Shown: in pieces, positions 53,560-61,563 of the stretch
Numbering within the stretch: the first letter of the stretch is position 1
Layout: every line of letters begins with the position of its first letter
Source: Dysgonomonas sp. PH5-45
Lineage (GTDB): Bacteria; Bacteroidota; Bacteroidia; Bacteroidales; Dysgonomonadaceae
DNA: 64,000 nt
Assembly (NCBI RefSeq): GCF_029893235.1
Contig: NZ_JARXWE010000001.1
Coordinates: 62,001 to 126,000 of the forward strand
Direction of reading: 5' to 3'
Notes under the pieces: generated by a model
What the model saw: the letters and a program-made list of their open reading frames with translations, nothing else
Told to the model about the DNA's origin: nothing
The model's database searches: none
Translations under genes and position numbers: made by a program

Positions 53560-54042
53560 TTATAAAGACTTCAAGATAACTTGCCATGCTTCAATTTTCT
53601 GAGGCAAAGACATTCGTGCGTTTGCCGGGCTGGGCGAGGGTAGGGTTGTGTAAGCAAAGCCTTCTTGCTTGCCTACATATTCGTTGAAAAAGCTTTCGGC
53701 TTTTTTGCTGGCAAAAAACACATGGCGAATATGGGGGTATGAAGCAAAGAACGAGGAGAAATTGTTTGCCTTTTCGTTTCGTATATCGGAATCGGCACTG
53801 CCTTTTCCCTCGCAGCTTGCCAATACATCCCACAGGGCAATCCGTTTTTCGTGCAGTAGGTTTATTCTTTTCTGATAATCGTCCGTCAAAGGTTCTTCAA
53901 ACAAAGCAAACATTATCGGCCAGAACTGATTGTTGGGATGCCCATAATATTGTTGTCTGCGCAGCGATTCTTCGCCGGGCATAGTGCCTAAAACCAGTAT
54001 TTGGGAATGAGGCGATACTATCGGAGGAAATGCTTTCTTCAT
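53560..54042 (-). CDS. DNA-deoxyinosine (hypoxanthine) glycosylase, UDG superfamily
   Basis: 160 residues. The motif ILVLGTMPGEESLRRQQYYG then HPNNQFWPIM, with the C-terminal LPSPSPANARMSLPQKIEAW, marks the family-6 uracil-DNA-glycosylase relatives that remove hypoxanthine. It repairs deaminated adenine. Divergent from recG, another DNA-repair gene, across an 88-base promoter region. Confidence 0.88.
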   Translation of the reverse strand: MKKAFPPIVSPHSQILVLGTMPGEESLRRQQYYGHPNNQFWPIMFALFEEPLTDDYQKRINLLHEKRIALWDVLASCEGKGSADSDIRNEKANNFSSFFASYPHIRHVFFASKKAESFFNEYVGKQEGFAYTTLPSPSPANARMSLPQKIEAWQVILKSL

Positions 54043-54095
54043 GTTTCTTTTACGCTTCGGGCACTAAAGATAGTAAGAAACTGTTTTACATTTCA

Positions 54096-54103
54096 TATAT
54101 TTG
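54096..54103 (+). promoter_or_regulatory. -7 box of recG
   Basis: TATATTTG, 27 bases before the ATG at 54131, after the in-frame ATG at 54101 would start, so the shorter start is used. Confidence 0.5.
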
Positions 54104-54130
54104 TTTTGCTTTAAAGTGCCCTTGATAGAT

Positions 54131-56227
54131 ATGGCGAATGTTCTGCAAACAGATATAAAATACCTGACAGGTGTAGGTCCTAAACGTGCCGAAATACTGA
54201 ACAAAGAGATAGAAGTATTTTCGGTCGAAGATCTGTTATACTATTTCCCATATAAGTACATAGACCGTAGCCGTATATACTATATTCACGAAATTGACGG
54301 CAATATGCCTTATATTCAACTTAAAGGGCGTATCACGGCTTTCGAAACGGTTGGCGAAGGACGGCGCAAACGCCTTGTAGCTCACTTTACCGACGGCACA
54401 GGCTTTATTGATTTGGTTTGGTTTCAGGGGCTTAAATTTGCACAGGAAAAATACCGTACCAATATGCCTTATATCGTTTTTGGCAAACCTACCCTTTATG
54501 GCAATAAGTTCAATATAGCCCATCCCGATATAGACAGTTATGTAAGCGATCAGCAAAACCTAACGGGGTTGATGGCATATTACAACACTACCGAGAAGAT
54601 GAAAAAGCATTACCTCAACTCGAAGGCAATGCAAAAAATAATTGGCTCATCACTCCAGTTCGCAGCAGGACAAATCCATGAAACCCTCCCGCCCGAAGTG
54701 ATACGGGAGGCTAACCTCATTGATTTGAAAACAGCCCTGCGGAATATACATCAACCCTTGAACCCGTCCGTGTTGCGACAGGCACAATTCCGGTTGAAGT
54801 TTGAAGAATTGTTTTATATCCAGCTCAATATACTCCGGTATGTGGCTAAACGGAATGCCTCGTTAAAAGGCTTTGTTTTTTCGCAAGTAGGCAATAGTTT
54901 CAATACTTTCTACGAAAAGAATTTACCCTTCGAACTGACTAATGCCCAAAAACGCATCATCCGCGAAATAAGGCACGATATGGTCACCGGCAAACAGATG
55001 AACCGCCTGCTGCAAGGCGATGTGGGTAGCGGAAAAACACTTGTAGCTCTGATGCTGATGCTGATAGCCGTAGATAATGGATTTCAGGCGTGTATGATGG
55101 TGCCTACCGAGATATTGGCAACTCAACACTATCAGACCATTTGTGAGCTTCTTTTTGGAATGGATGTTCGTGTTGAACTGCTCACAGGATCGACACGGAA
55201 AAAGAAACGCGAGGAGATACATCTCGGTCTACAAACAGGCGATGTTAAGATACTGATAGGCACACATGCAGTGATAGAAGACACGGTGCGGTTTGCAAAT
55301 CTGGGGTTCGTTGTCATTGACGAGCAGCATCGTTTCGGGGTAGCCCAAAGGGCTAAATTGTGGGCAAAAAACACTATCCCCCCTCATGTTCTGGTAATGA
55401 CCGCCACCCCCATACCCCGCACGTTGGCTATGACCGTGTACGGAGATTTGGATGTTTCGGTAATTGACGAACTTCCCCCGGGCAGAAAACCCATACAAAC
55501 CATTCATCAATACGACAAACGGCGTGGAGCTTTATACCAATCTATTCGCAAACAGTTGAAGGAAGGGCGGCAGGTGTACATCGTTTATCCGCTGATTGAG
55601 GAAAGCGAAGCCCTCGACCTTAAAAATCTGGAGGATGGTTACGAGCATATAAAAGAAGTATTCCCCGAATATACCGTCTGTAAAGTACACGGACGGATGA
55701 AGCCTGCCGAGAAAGACGCCCAAATGCAGCTTTTTGTGAATAACGAGGCGCAGATAATGATGGCAACAACCGTAATAGAGGTTGGCGTAAACGTGCCTAA
55801 TGCCTCGGTGATGGTTATTGAAAGCGCGCAGCGTTTCGGGTTGTCGCAACTGCACCAGCTGCGTGGACGCGTGGGGCGTGGAGCCGACCAGTCGTTCTGC
55901 ATACTGATAACTCCTTACGAACTATCGGCCGAAACAAAGAAGCGTATCGACATTATGGTTGAGAGTAATGACGGATTCGAAATTGCCGAAGCCGACCTTC
56001 GCCTGCGCGGCCCCGGCGATATGGAAGGCACACAACAAAGTGGTGTAGCTTTTAACCTGAAAATTGCCAACATTGTTCGTGATGGCGAAATACTGACTTA
56101 TGCCCGTCAGGTAGCTGAGCAAATACTTGAAAAAGACCCTAATCTGGAACACCCCGACAATCAAATACTGAAACATCAACTCCGCAAACTTTCGGGCAAC
56201 CGCTACAACTGGGGGCTAATCAGTTGA
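54131..56227 (+). CDS. recG: ATP-dependent DNA helicase RecG
   Basis: 698 residues. N-terminal wedge/OB domain (QLKGRITAFETVGEGRRKRL), helicase motifs I (LLQGDVGSGKTLVALM), II (VVIDEQHRFG), III (VLVMTATPIPRTLAMTVYG) and VI (QRFGLSQLHQLRGRVGRG), then the TRG motif region ADLRLRGPGDMEGTQQSG. It regresses stalled replication forks and remodels recombination intermediates. The shorter start MANVLQTDIKYLTGVGPKR is chosen over 54101. Confidence 0.96.
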   Translation: MANVLQTDIKYLTGVGPKRAEILNKEIEVFSVEDLLYYFPYKYIDRSRIYYIHEIDGNMPYIQLKGRITAFETVGEGRRKRLVAHFTDGTGFIDLVWFQGLKFAQEKYRTNMPYIVFGKPTLYGNKFNIAHPDIDSYVSDQQNLTGLMAYYNTTEKMKKHYLNSKAMQKIIGSSLQFAAGQIHETLPPEVIREANLIDLKTALRNIHQPLNPSVLRQAQFRLKFEELFYIQLNILRYVAKRNASLKGFVFSQVGNSFNTFYEKNLPFELTNAQKRIIREIRHDMVTGKQMNRLLQGDVGSGKTLVALMLMLIAVDNGFQACMMVPTEILATQHYQTICELLFGMDVRVELLTGSTRKKKREEIHLGLQTGDVKILIGTHAVIEDTVRFANLGFVVIDEQHRFGVAQRAKLWAKNTIPPHVLVMTATPIPRTLAMTVYGDLDVSVIDELPPGRKPIQTIHQYDKRRGALYQSIRKQLKEGRQVYIVYPLIEESEALDLKNLEDGYEHIKEVFPEYTVCKVHGRMKPAEKDAQMQLFVNNEAQIMMATTVIEVGVNVPNASVMVIESAQRFGLSQLHQLRGRVGRGADQSFCILITPYELSAETKKRIDIMVESNDGFEIAEADLRLRGPGDMEGTQQSGVAFNLKIANIVRDGEILTYARQVAEQILEKDPNLEHPDNQILKHQLRKLSGNRYNWGLIS

Positions 56228-56237
56228 AAATTGCAGA

Positions 56238-56921
56238 CTATTTCTCAAACTTCAAATAGTGAGCTAAACGGATGACGTCTTTGTCTAAAAACGTATCTAA
56301 AGCCTGCAAGTCGTCTATCGAGCCGATTGTTCCGTTTTTCAAATACTGCCTGAGGCTTTCTATTTGCCTCTCTGACAAATAAGGGTGTGCTTGCAAACGA
56401 GCCAAAGACGGTAAATTGACCGATATTTGTTTATGCTTTTTGCGAATGCACATATAGGATGCGCATTTACCAAGTTTTTTATCGGAAAATCCTTTTACTT
56501 CCTTCAACTGTTCCAAGCTTACAAAACCACCCAAAGCATTGCGGTAGTCAAGAATACGCTTTGCAAATGCATCGCCAATACCCGGAATGCGTTTCAGGGC
56601 TTCCACATTTGCGTTATTGAGGTCTACGGTCTGTCCTTCTGTGAGTTTTCCCTTTGATTTTTCTTTGTTGTCTGAGGCTTCTCTATCTGATGGTAGTTGG
56701 TCAGGAGCTTCGCTATTTCCGTTCAGATAATATACCGGCTGCAAATCTCGTTGAAATTCGTCGAATTCAGCAAGAGCTTTCTTATCGTCAGTGGGCCGAC
56801 TCTTATCTGTCCATAGTCCGGCAAACAAATAGACTCCTGCCGAAAGAAAAATAAGGATAAGAAGAGCTATCACCGCAACCCTTTCTTTCGAGCGAAAATA
56901 CAGAAAGTCTTTCCATTTCAT
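56238..56921 (-). CDS. Membrane-anchored helix-hairpin-helix protein (ComEA-like)
   Basis: 227 residues from the ATG at 56921. One N-terminal membrane helix (VAVIALLILIFLSAGVYLFA), a charged linker, then helix-hairpin-helix motifs: VEALKRIPGIGDAFAKRILD, LEQLKEVKGFSDKKLGKC and a third in ARLQAHPYLSERQIESL. The form resembles ComEA, the DNA receptor of competence, although other anchored HhH proteins exist and no other com genes are near. Convergent with recG. Confidence 0.82.
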   Translation of the reverse strand: MKWKDFLYFRSKERVAVIALLILIFLSAGVYLFAGLWTDKSRPTDDKKALAEFDEFQRDLQPVYYLNGNSEAPDQLPSDREASDNKEKSKGKLTEGQTVDLNNANVEALKRIPGIGDAFAKRILDYRNALGGFVSLEQLKEVKGFSDKKLGKCASYMCIRKKHKQISVNLPSLARLQAHPYLSERQIESLRQYLKNGTIGSIDDLQALDTFLDKDVIRLAHYLKFEK

Positions 56922-57176
56922 ATGCCACAAACAAGATATTTTTATTGCAGCCTAAAATTAAAAAATAATACTCACAGCATACATATTCTCTCTAAAACTT
57001 TTATGTTTTAAGCTTAAGTGTGTATATAATCTTTTAGGAGAATTTCTATTTACACATAATGCAACAAGCCAACGGGAGCAAAATAATGATCGACCATTTG
57101 CCGATAGGAGTATATTTTATTTGGAGTAAATGATAAAAGTGGTGAAAAACTAAATGTTTTTAAGAGGAAATACAAA

Positions 57177-57404
57177 TCATTTCAAAATTCGCTTTCTGAA
57201 AATTAATAGCATAATTATGCTAATGATACAAAGTAAAATCAATCCTCGAATAATCCAGATTGTTAAACACAAGTTTTCTCCATTTGTCGCAGAAATACAA
57301 TCAGAACCGTCAAACAAAGCACTTTCTGCTGTTTCATATTTTTCTCTGTCTTTTCTCCAAATTGTTGTTAATAAAACAAGGGTGTGCCAAGTTTGTTTTG
57401 ACAC
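57177..57404 (-). CDS. Doubtful small membrane protein
   Basis: A 75-residue frame ending in a plausible membrane helix and basic tail (LILLCIISIIMLLIFRKRIL). Against it: its ATG lies within the tryptophanase terminator hairpin, there is no clear promoter, and the first 45 residues look random. It may be the remains of a longer gene. Confidence 0.22.
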   Translation of the reverse strand: MSKQTWHTLVLLTTIWRKDREKYETAESALFDGSDCISATNGENLCLTIWIIRGLILLCIISIIMLLIFRKRILK

Positions 57405-57408
57405 ACCC
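57380..57408 (-). terminator. Terminator of tnaA
   Basis: GGGTGTG at 57380-57386 pairs with CACACCC at 57402-57408; on the minus strand a T-rich tail (TTGTTTTATT) follows. Confidence 0.75.
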
Positions 57409-57434
57409 CGAACTATATATAACCTAATTCGGTT

Positions 57435-58811
57435 TTATTTAGCAGGTTTAAGTTTCACTGTAAAGTGGCGCATTAGGTCTGCTTCCCAAACAATTTCAAG
57501 ACCTTTTGTGATTGTATCGCGACGGTCATATACATTCTTTAAAGCAACAGCAATCACATCCATGTGGTTGTTAGTGTACACACGGCGAGGGATAGCCAAA
57601 CGCAATAGGTCTAATCCACCGAAACGGTTTTCGCGTGTAACTGGGTCACGGTCGGCCAACATATAACCGATTTCGCATCCACGGATACCTGCTTCAAGGA
57701 ACAACTCAACAGTTAATGTTTGAGCAGGGAATTGTTCTTTAGGCACATTTGTTAATATTTTAGATACATCAACAAAGATAGCGTGACCACCGGCAGGACG
57801 TTGGTAGGGAATACCATATTCATCGAGTTTAGCACCCAGGTATTCAACTTGTTTGATACGTGTTTCAAGGTTATCGAATTCTGTGTTTTCGTCCAAACCT
57901 ACCGCCAAAGCTTCCATATCGCGTCCGTTCATACCACCGTAAGTGATATAACCTTCCATCACGATACCTTTCACCTTAGCTTGGTCGTACCAATCTTCGA
58001 TATTTGTAGCAAAGAAACCACCCATGTTAACGATTGCGTCTTTCTTAGAACTCATTGTCATACCGTCGGCATACGAGAACATTTCAAGGCAGATTTCTTT
58101 TATCGTTTTGTTGGCATATCCTTCTTCGCGAGTTTTGATGAAATAAGCATTTTCAGCAAAACGGGCAGAGTCGATAATAACCGGAAGATTGTATTTTTTA
58201 GACAATTCGCGAACATCGCGTAGGTTCTTCATAGATACAGGTTGACCTCCCGCGGTGTTGTTTGTACAAGTCATTATGATGAAAGGAATCTTGTCGTGAT
58301 GCTTAATGATGGCATCTTCAAGTTTCTTTACGTCTACGTTTCCTTTGAAAGGAATTTCCAACTGAGTGTCTTTAGCTTCGTCGATAGTACAGTCTAAAGC
58401 CACAGCACCGCGCGATTCAATATGACCTTTTGTAGTATCGAAGTGTGAGTTACCCGGACAGATGCTTCCCGGTTTAACCAAGCACGAGAACAATACGTTT
58501 TCGGCAGCACGTCCTTGGTGAGTTGGCAATACAAATTTGAAACCAGTGATGCGTTCGATAGCGTCTTTCATGTGGTAGAAAGATTCTGCTCCGGCATAGC
58601 TTTCGTCGCCCATCATCATGGCCGACCATTGACGGTCGCTCATAGAGCCTGTACCCGAGTCTGTAATCAAGTCGATGTAAACTTGTTTGGCTTTCAGCTG
58701 AAACACATTGTAATTAGCTTCTTTAATCCATTGTTCACGTTCTTCGCGTGTACTTTTTCTGATTGGTTCAATCATCTTGATTTTCCAAGATTCTGCAAAT
58801 GGTAATTCCAT
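57435..58811 (-). CDS. tnaA: Tryptophanase
   Basis: 458 residues of the tryptophanase/tyrosine phenol-lyase family. PLP lysine Lys257 in TMSSKKDAIV. Two positions separate the enzymes: Asp125 in NSHFDTTKGH matches tryptophanase (Thr in tyrosine phenol-lyase), and Ile in GCEIGYMLADRDP matches tryptophanase (Arg in the phenol-lyase). It degrades tryptophan to indole, pyruvate and ammonia. No tnaB permease follows. The 635 bases upstream are gene-free and probably hold its regulation. Confidence 0.93.
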   Translation of the reverse strand: MELPFAESWKIKMIEPIRKSTREEREQWIKEANYNVFQLKAKQVYIDLITDSGTGSMSDRQWSAMMMGDESYAGAESFYHMKDAIERITGFKFVLPTHQGRAAENVLFSCLVKPGSICPGNSHFDTTKGHIESRGAVALDCTIDEAKDTQLEIPFKGNVDVKKLEDAIIKHHDKIPFIIMTCTNNTAGGQPVSMKNLRDVRELSKKYNLPVIIDSARFAENAYFIKTREEGYANKTIKEICLEMFSYADGMTMSSKKDAIVNMGGFFATNIEDWYDQAKVKGIVMEGYITYGGMNGRDMEALAVGLDENTEFDNLETRIKQVEYLGAKLDEYGIPYQRPAGGHAIFVDVSKILTNVPKEQFPAQTLTVELFLEAGIRGCEIGYMLADRDPVTRENRFGGLDLLRLAIPRRVYTNNHMDVIAVALKNVYDRRDTITKGLEIVWEADLMRHFTVKLKPAK

Positions 58812-58935
58812 AATACTTTTTATATTTTAAAATTTAAATAATAAATTGATTTGTTTTTAATGTAAGGTTATATAACAACAAACGGCAATCTCCATGATAT
58901 GGGATATAGCCAAATGTTAATAATAACTGTTTGAG

Positions 58936-58980
58936 GAGAGGCGCCGGTTAGGCACACACGCAAAAGGGGTCTCTCTTTTT
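58936..58980 (+). terminator. Terminator-like hairpin in the tnaA upstream region
   Basis: GAGAG at 58936-58940 pairs with CTCTC at 58971-58975, continued with one mismatch by GCGCC and GGGGT, and followed by T5. It faces the plus strand although no plus-strand gene precedes it, so it may end a small RNA or be part of the tnaA leader. Confidence 0.4.
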
Positions 58981-59236
58981 AATATTAAGATAGACCTTCG
59001 AATGAGGTAAATTGCTATAACAGAAATACATAATCCTATTATATACTTTTCTATCCACGAAGTTAATATATCTATCTGGAAATGACAATTTTGGAGGCTT
59101 AAAATATTCCGATTTACGCTGCAAAACATATTTTGAATACCTGAAAACTATCCGCAATATGTTAACCGGTTGGTTTTGAATATTATTATGGCATCGGTAC
59201 GGTAATCACAGGGAGCCATTCCGGCATTCATAGCCG

Positions 59237-59255
59237 CAAAGATAGGCTATATTTG
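59237..59255. promoter_or_regulatory. Opposed -7 boxes within an inverted repeat
   Basis: Minus-strand TATCTTTG (59237-59244) and plus-strand TATATTTG (59248-59255). ATAGCC at 59230-59235 and GGCTAT at 59245-59250 form an inverted repeat with a 9-base spacer across both boxes, like an operator. The -33 elements are weak on both sides. Confidence 0.4.
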
Positions 59256-59261
59256 TGATAT

Positions 59262-59370
59262 GTGGCAGGGAAAATCAACCACGAAAATCCGCTGACCCTA
59301 CATATGGCTGTGTTAATGAATGGCTAATACGGAAAAAGCCTCCAAGCAAATGCTCAGAGGCTTTTCTGTT
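59262..59370 (+). ncRNA. Candidate small RNA
   Basis: A plus-strand transcript from the -7 box at 59248 would start near 59262 and end at the hairpin 59334-59365 with its T-rich tail, about 105-110 bases. GTGG/CCAC and AGGG/CCCT segments can pair inside. No known family is recognised, and the terminator may only serve the HU gene. Confidence 0.25.
59334..59365. terminator. Terminator of the HU gene
   Basis: AAAAGCCTC at 59334-59342 pairs with GAGGCTTTT at 59357-59365 around a 14-base loop, with A and T runs allowing action in both directions. Confidence 0.78.
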
Positions 59371-59446
59371 TCTTTCTCTATAGTTTTTGGTATAGTCGTT
59401 ATATTTTTTTGGCTATAACTAAGATCAAGACATTAGTTGTCTGGAA

Positions 59447-59710
59447 TTACAGAGCCAGTTCTGCTCCTGGTTTGAATTTAGCAACTTTCTTTGCAGGAAT
59501 GTCGATTACGGCTTTTGTTCTTGGGTTGATACCTTTTCTTGCGCTCTTTTCAGCAACCGAGAAAGTTCCGAAACCTACAAGGGCAATTTTGCCGCCTGAT
59601 TTTAATTCTTCTGTTACAGATTCAATGAAAGCATCAAGAGCTTTTTTTGAATCGGCTTTACTTAACCCTGATTTTTCAGCGATAGCGTTTATAAGTTCTG
59701 TTTTGTTCAT
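59447..59710 (-). CDS. HU family DNA-binding protein
   Basis: 87 residues, the normal length for HU. MNKTELINAIAEKSGLSKAD, the beta-arm loop with the conserved INPRTKAVIDIP proline and GFGTFSVAEKSARKG are diagnostic. It bends and compacts DNA as a dimer. Strong promoter at 59775-59806. Confidence 0.96.
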   Translation of the reverse strand: MNKTELINAIAEKSGLSKADSKKALDAFIESVTEELKSGGKIALVGFGTFSVAEKSARKGINPRTKAVIDIPAKKVAKFKPGAELAL

Positions 59711-59774
59711 AATAAAGAAGGAATAAATTAATTAAACATTTAAAATTCAATTATCATTATAATCTTTTGCTCAC

Positions 59775-59806
59775 CAAATATAGATTATAATTTCAAAAAC
59801 TTCAAA
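59775..59806 (-). promoter_or_regulatory. Promoter of the HU gene
   Basis: Minus-strand TATATTTG (59775-59782) with TTTG at 59803-59806, 20 bases apart: full consensus. Confidence 0.75.
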
Positions 59807-59888
59807 CAATTACAAAAAAAACCATCATTAAAAGCCTAAAATTATTCTAAACAGGATGATTTAGGAGCAAAATAGAAAAATTTATCTG

Positions 59889-59896
59889 TATTTTTG
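59889..59896 (+). promoter_or_regulatory. -7 box of the rhomboid operon
   Basis: TATTTTTG, 31 bases before the first rhomboid ATG; -33 element weak. Divergent from HU. Confidence 0.5.
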
Positions 59897-59927
59897 CATC
59901 TAACATCAGTAAAAATAAGGAAAGTAC

Positions 59928-60689
59928 ATGAATCAAAATAGTTCCGGGTTTTTCAGTTCAATCCCTGTTGTAACGAAAAACCTGCTCATTATAAACATAA
60001 TTATCTGGCTTGCCCAATTCATCCTTGCCCAAAAAGGATTCGACCTTACGCAATACTTGGGTTTGCATTATGTCGCTTCCGACAATTTTCAGATTTGGCA
60101 GCTATTTACATATATGTTCCTTCATTCTCCAACCGATTTTACACATGTGTTCTTTAATATGTTTGCCGTTTTTATGTTCGGCCGTACTTTAGAACATGTA
60201 TGGGGAGGCAAACGCTTCCTTACCTATTACCTGATAACAGGTATTGGCGCAGGATTGGTACAGATATTGGTAACATATTTTAGAATTCAGTTTATTGAAT
60301 CATCGCTATCCCCTGAATTTATTAGTGAGGTATATAGAGATGGAGCAACATTGCTAAAATCGGGAAAAAACTACATTGATGAAGGAGCGGGCAGCTTGAA
60401 TCTATTGCTGAATGTTTCTACCGTTGGTGCTTCGGGTGCTGTGTTCGGTATTCTTTTAGGATTCGGGATGTTGTTCCCTAATGTGGAGTTGATGATGATT
60501 CCGATACCGATGCCTATCAAGGCAAAATATTTTGTTGTTTTGTACGGGCTGTTGGAACTGTACCTGGGTGTTGCAAACCGTACGGGCGACAATGTAGCCC
60601 ACTTTGCGCACTTGGGAGGATTATTGTTTGGGTTGATACTTATACTTTACTGGAAAAAGAAGAACAAGATAGATGTCAAACTTTATTGA
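59928..60689 (+). CDS. Rhomboid intramembrane serine protease 1
   Basis: 253 residues, six membrane segments. Catalytic dyad: Ser169 in GASGAVFG and His228 in FAHLGGLLFG; HVFFNMFAVFMFG supplies the conserved HxxxN loop. It cleaves membrane-spanning substrates in the inner membrane. It overlaps the next rhomboid gene by 17 bases. No C-terminal extension. Confidence 0.94.
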   Translation: MNQNSSGFFSSIPVVTKNLLIINIIIWLAQFILAQKGFDLTQYLGLHYVASDNFQIWQLFTYMFLHSPTDFTHVFFNMFAVFMFGRTLEHVWGGKRFLTYYLITGIGAGLVQILVTYFRIQFIESSLSPEFISEVYRDGATLLKSGKNYIDEGAGSLNLLLNVSTVGASGAVFGILLGFGMLFPNVELMMIPIPMPIKAKYFVVLYGLLELYLGVANRTGDNVAHFAHLGGLLFGLILILYWKKKNKIDVKLY

Positions 60690-61563
60690 TAACATAAAGT
60701 ACAATTTCAGGCATGGAGGTATACTGACGAAGTTTATTTTCGTCAACGTATTCGTTTATTTGCTTCTGCTGATATTGTACCTCGTAGGTAAGTTGTTTGT
60801 GGTTAATACCGATGTAAGTGTTTATATTGCGCTTTATTCGAACATAAATACGGCTCTTGTGCATGCTTGGACGTTGTTCACTTATATGTTTGTGCATTAC
60901 GACTTTCTGCATATATTGTTCAATATGCTGGTATTGTACGGATTCGGCCGGATATTCCTAACCCTATTCAACGAAAAACAATTGGGTAGCCTATACATTC
61001 TGGGCGGCTTGGCAGGAGGAGTTCTTTACCTGCTCATATATAACCTGATTCCTTATTTCGTACTGAAAGGCAATATCCCTATGGTTGGAGCCTCGGCTTC
61101 GGTTATGGCCATAATATTTGCCGTGGCTTTTTATATGCCCAATATGCAGGTGAATATGTTTCTGCTGGGGCGTATAAAGCTGATATACATAGCTATTGCC
61201 CTTTTAGTAATGGACCTTCTGACGGTATTTTGGGGTGGAGATAATCAAGGAGGGCACATAGCCCATATCGGGGGGGCATTGTTGGGATATCTGTTTGCCA
61301 AGCAGTATCTGAAAGGAAAAGACATAACCCGCCCTACAAGCCGGCTTATAGACCAGGTGGTAAATATTTTTTCGAAAAAGCCGCGCAAGCCTGCAAAAAT
61401 GAAGGTGAAATATAAACGCCCCGAAACCGATTATCAATATAACCGGCGCAGAGCGAACGAAACGGAAGAGATAGACAGGATATTGGATAAAATAAAGGCT
61501 TCGGGCTATTCGAGCTTGAACAAAGAAGAAAAAAAGAGACTATTCGATGCCAGCAATAAATAA
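60673..61563 (+). CDS. Rhomboid intramembrane serine protease 2 with a basic tail
   Basis: 296 residues. Dyad Ser141 (GASASVMAI) and His198 (IAHIGGALLG), and HILFNMLVLYGFG. After six membrane segments, residues about 225-296 form a basic and acidic cytoplasmic tail (PRKPAKMKVKYKRPETDYQY, then DKIKASGYSSLNKEEKKRLF), the kind described as DUF6576. It overlaps both neighbours by 17 bases. The pair may have different substrates. Confidence 0.92.
   Translation: MSNFIDNIKYNFRHGGILTKFIFVNVFVYLLLLILYLVGKLFVVNTDVSVYIALYSNINTALVHAWTLFTYMFVHYDFLHILFNMLVLYGFGRIFLTLFNEKQLGSLYILGGLAGGVLYLLIYNLIPYFVLKGNIPMVGASASVMAIIFAVAFYMPNMQVNMFLLGRIKLIYIAIALLVMDLLTVFWGGDNQGGHIAHIGGALLGYLFAKQYLKGKDITRPTSRLIDQVVNIFSKKPRKPAKMKVKYKRPETDYQYNRRRANETEEIDRILDKIKASGYSSLNKEEKKRLFDASNK

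Larger units (their letters stand above)
56922..57434. other. 513-base region between the HhH gene and tryptophanase
   Basis: Mostly non-coding and AT-rich. It contains the tnaA terminator (57380-57408) and one weak 75-residue ORF on the minus strand listed separately. The promoter of the HhH gene should lie at its left end, but no convincing TAnnTTTG box was seen there. Confidence 0.6.
58812..59446. other. 635-base gene-free region between tnaA and HU
   Basis: No ORF above background. It contains a terminator-like hairpin on the plus strand (58936-58980), two opposed -7 boxes at 59237-59244 (minus) and 59248-59255 (plus) straddled by an inverted repeat, and the HU terminator at 59334-59365. 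The minus box would give tnaA a leader of about 420 bases. Confidence 0.65.
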
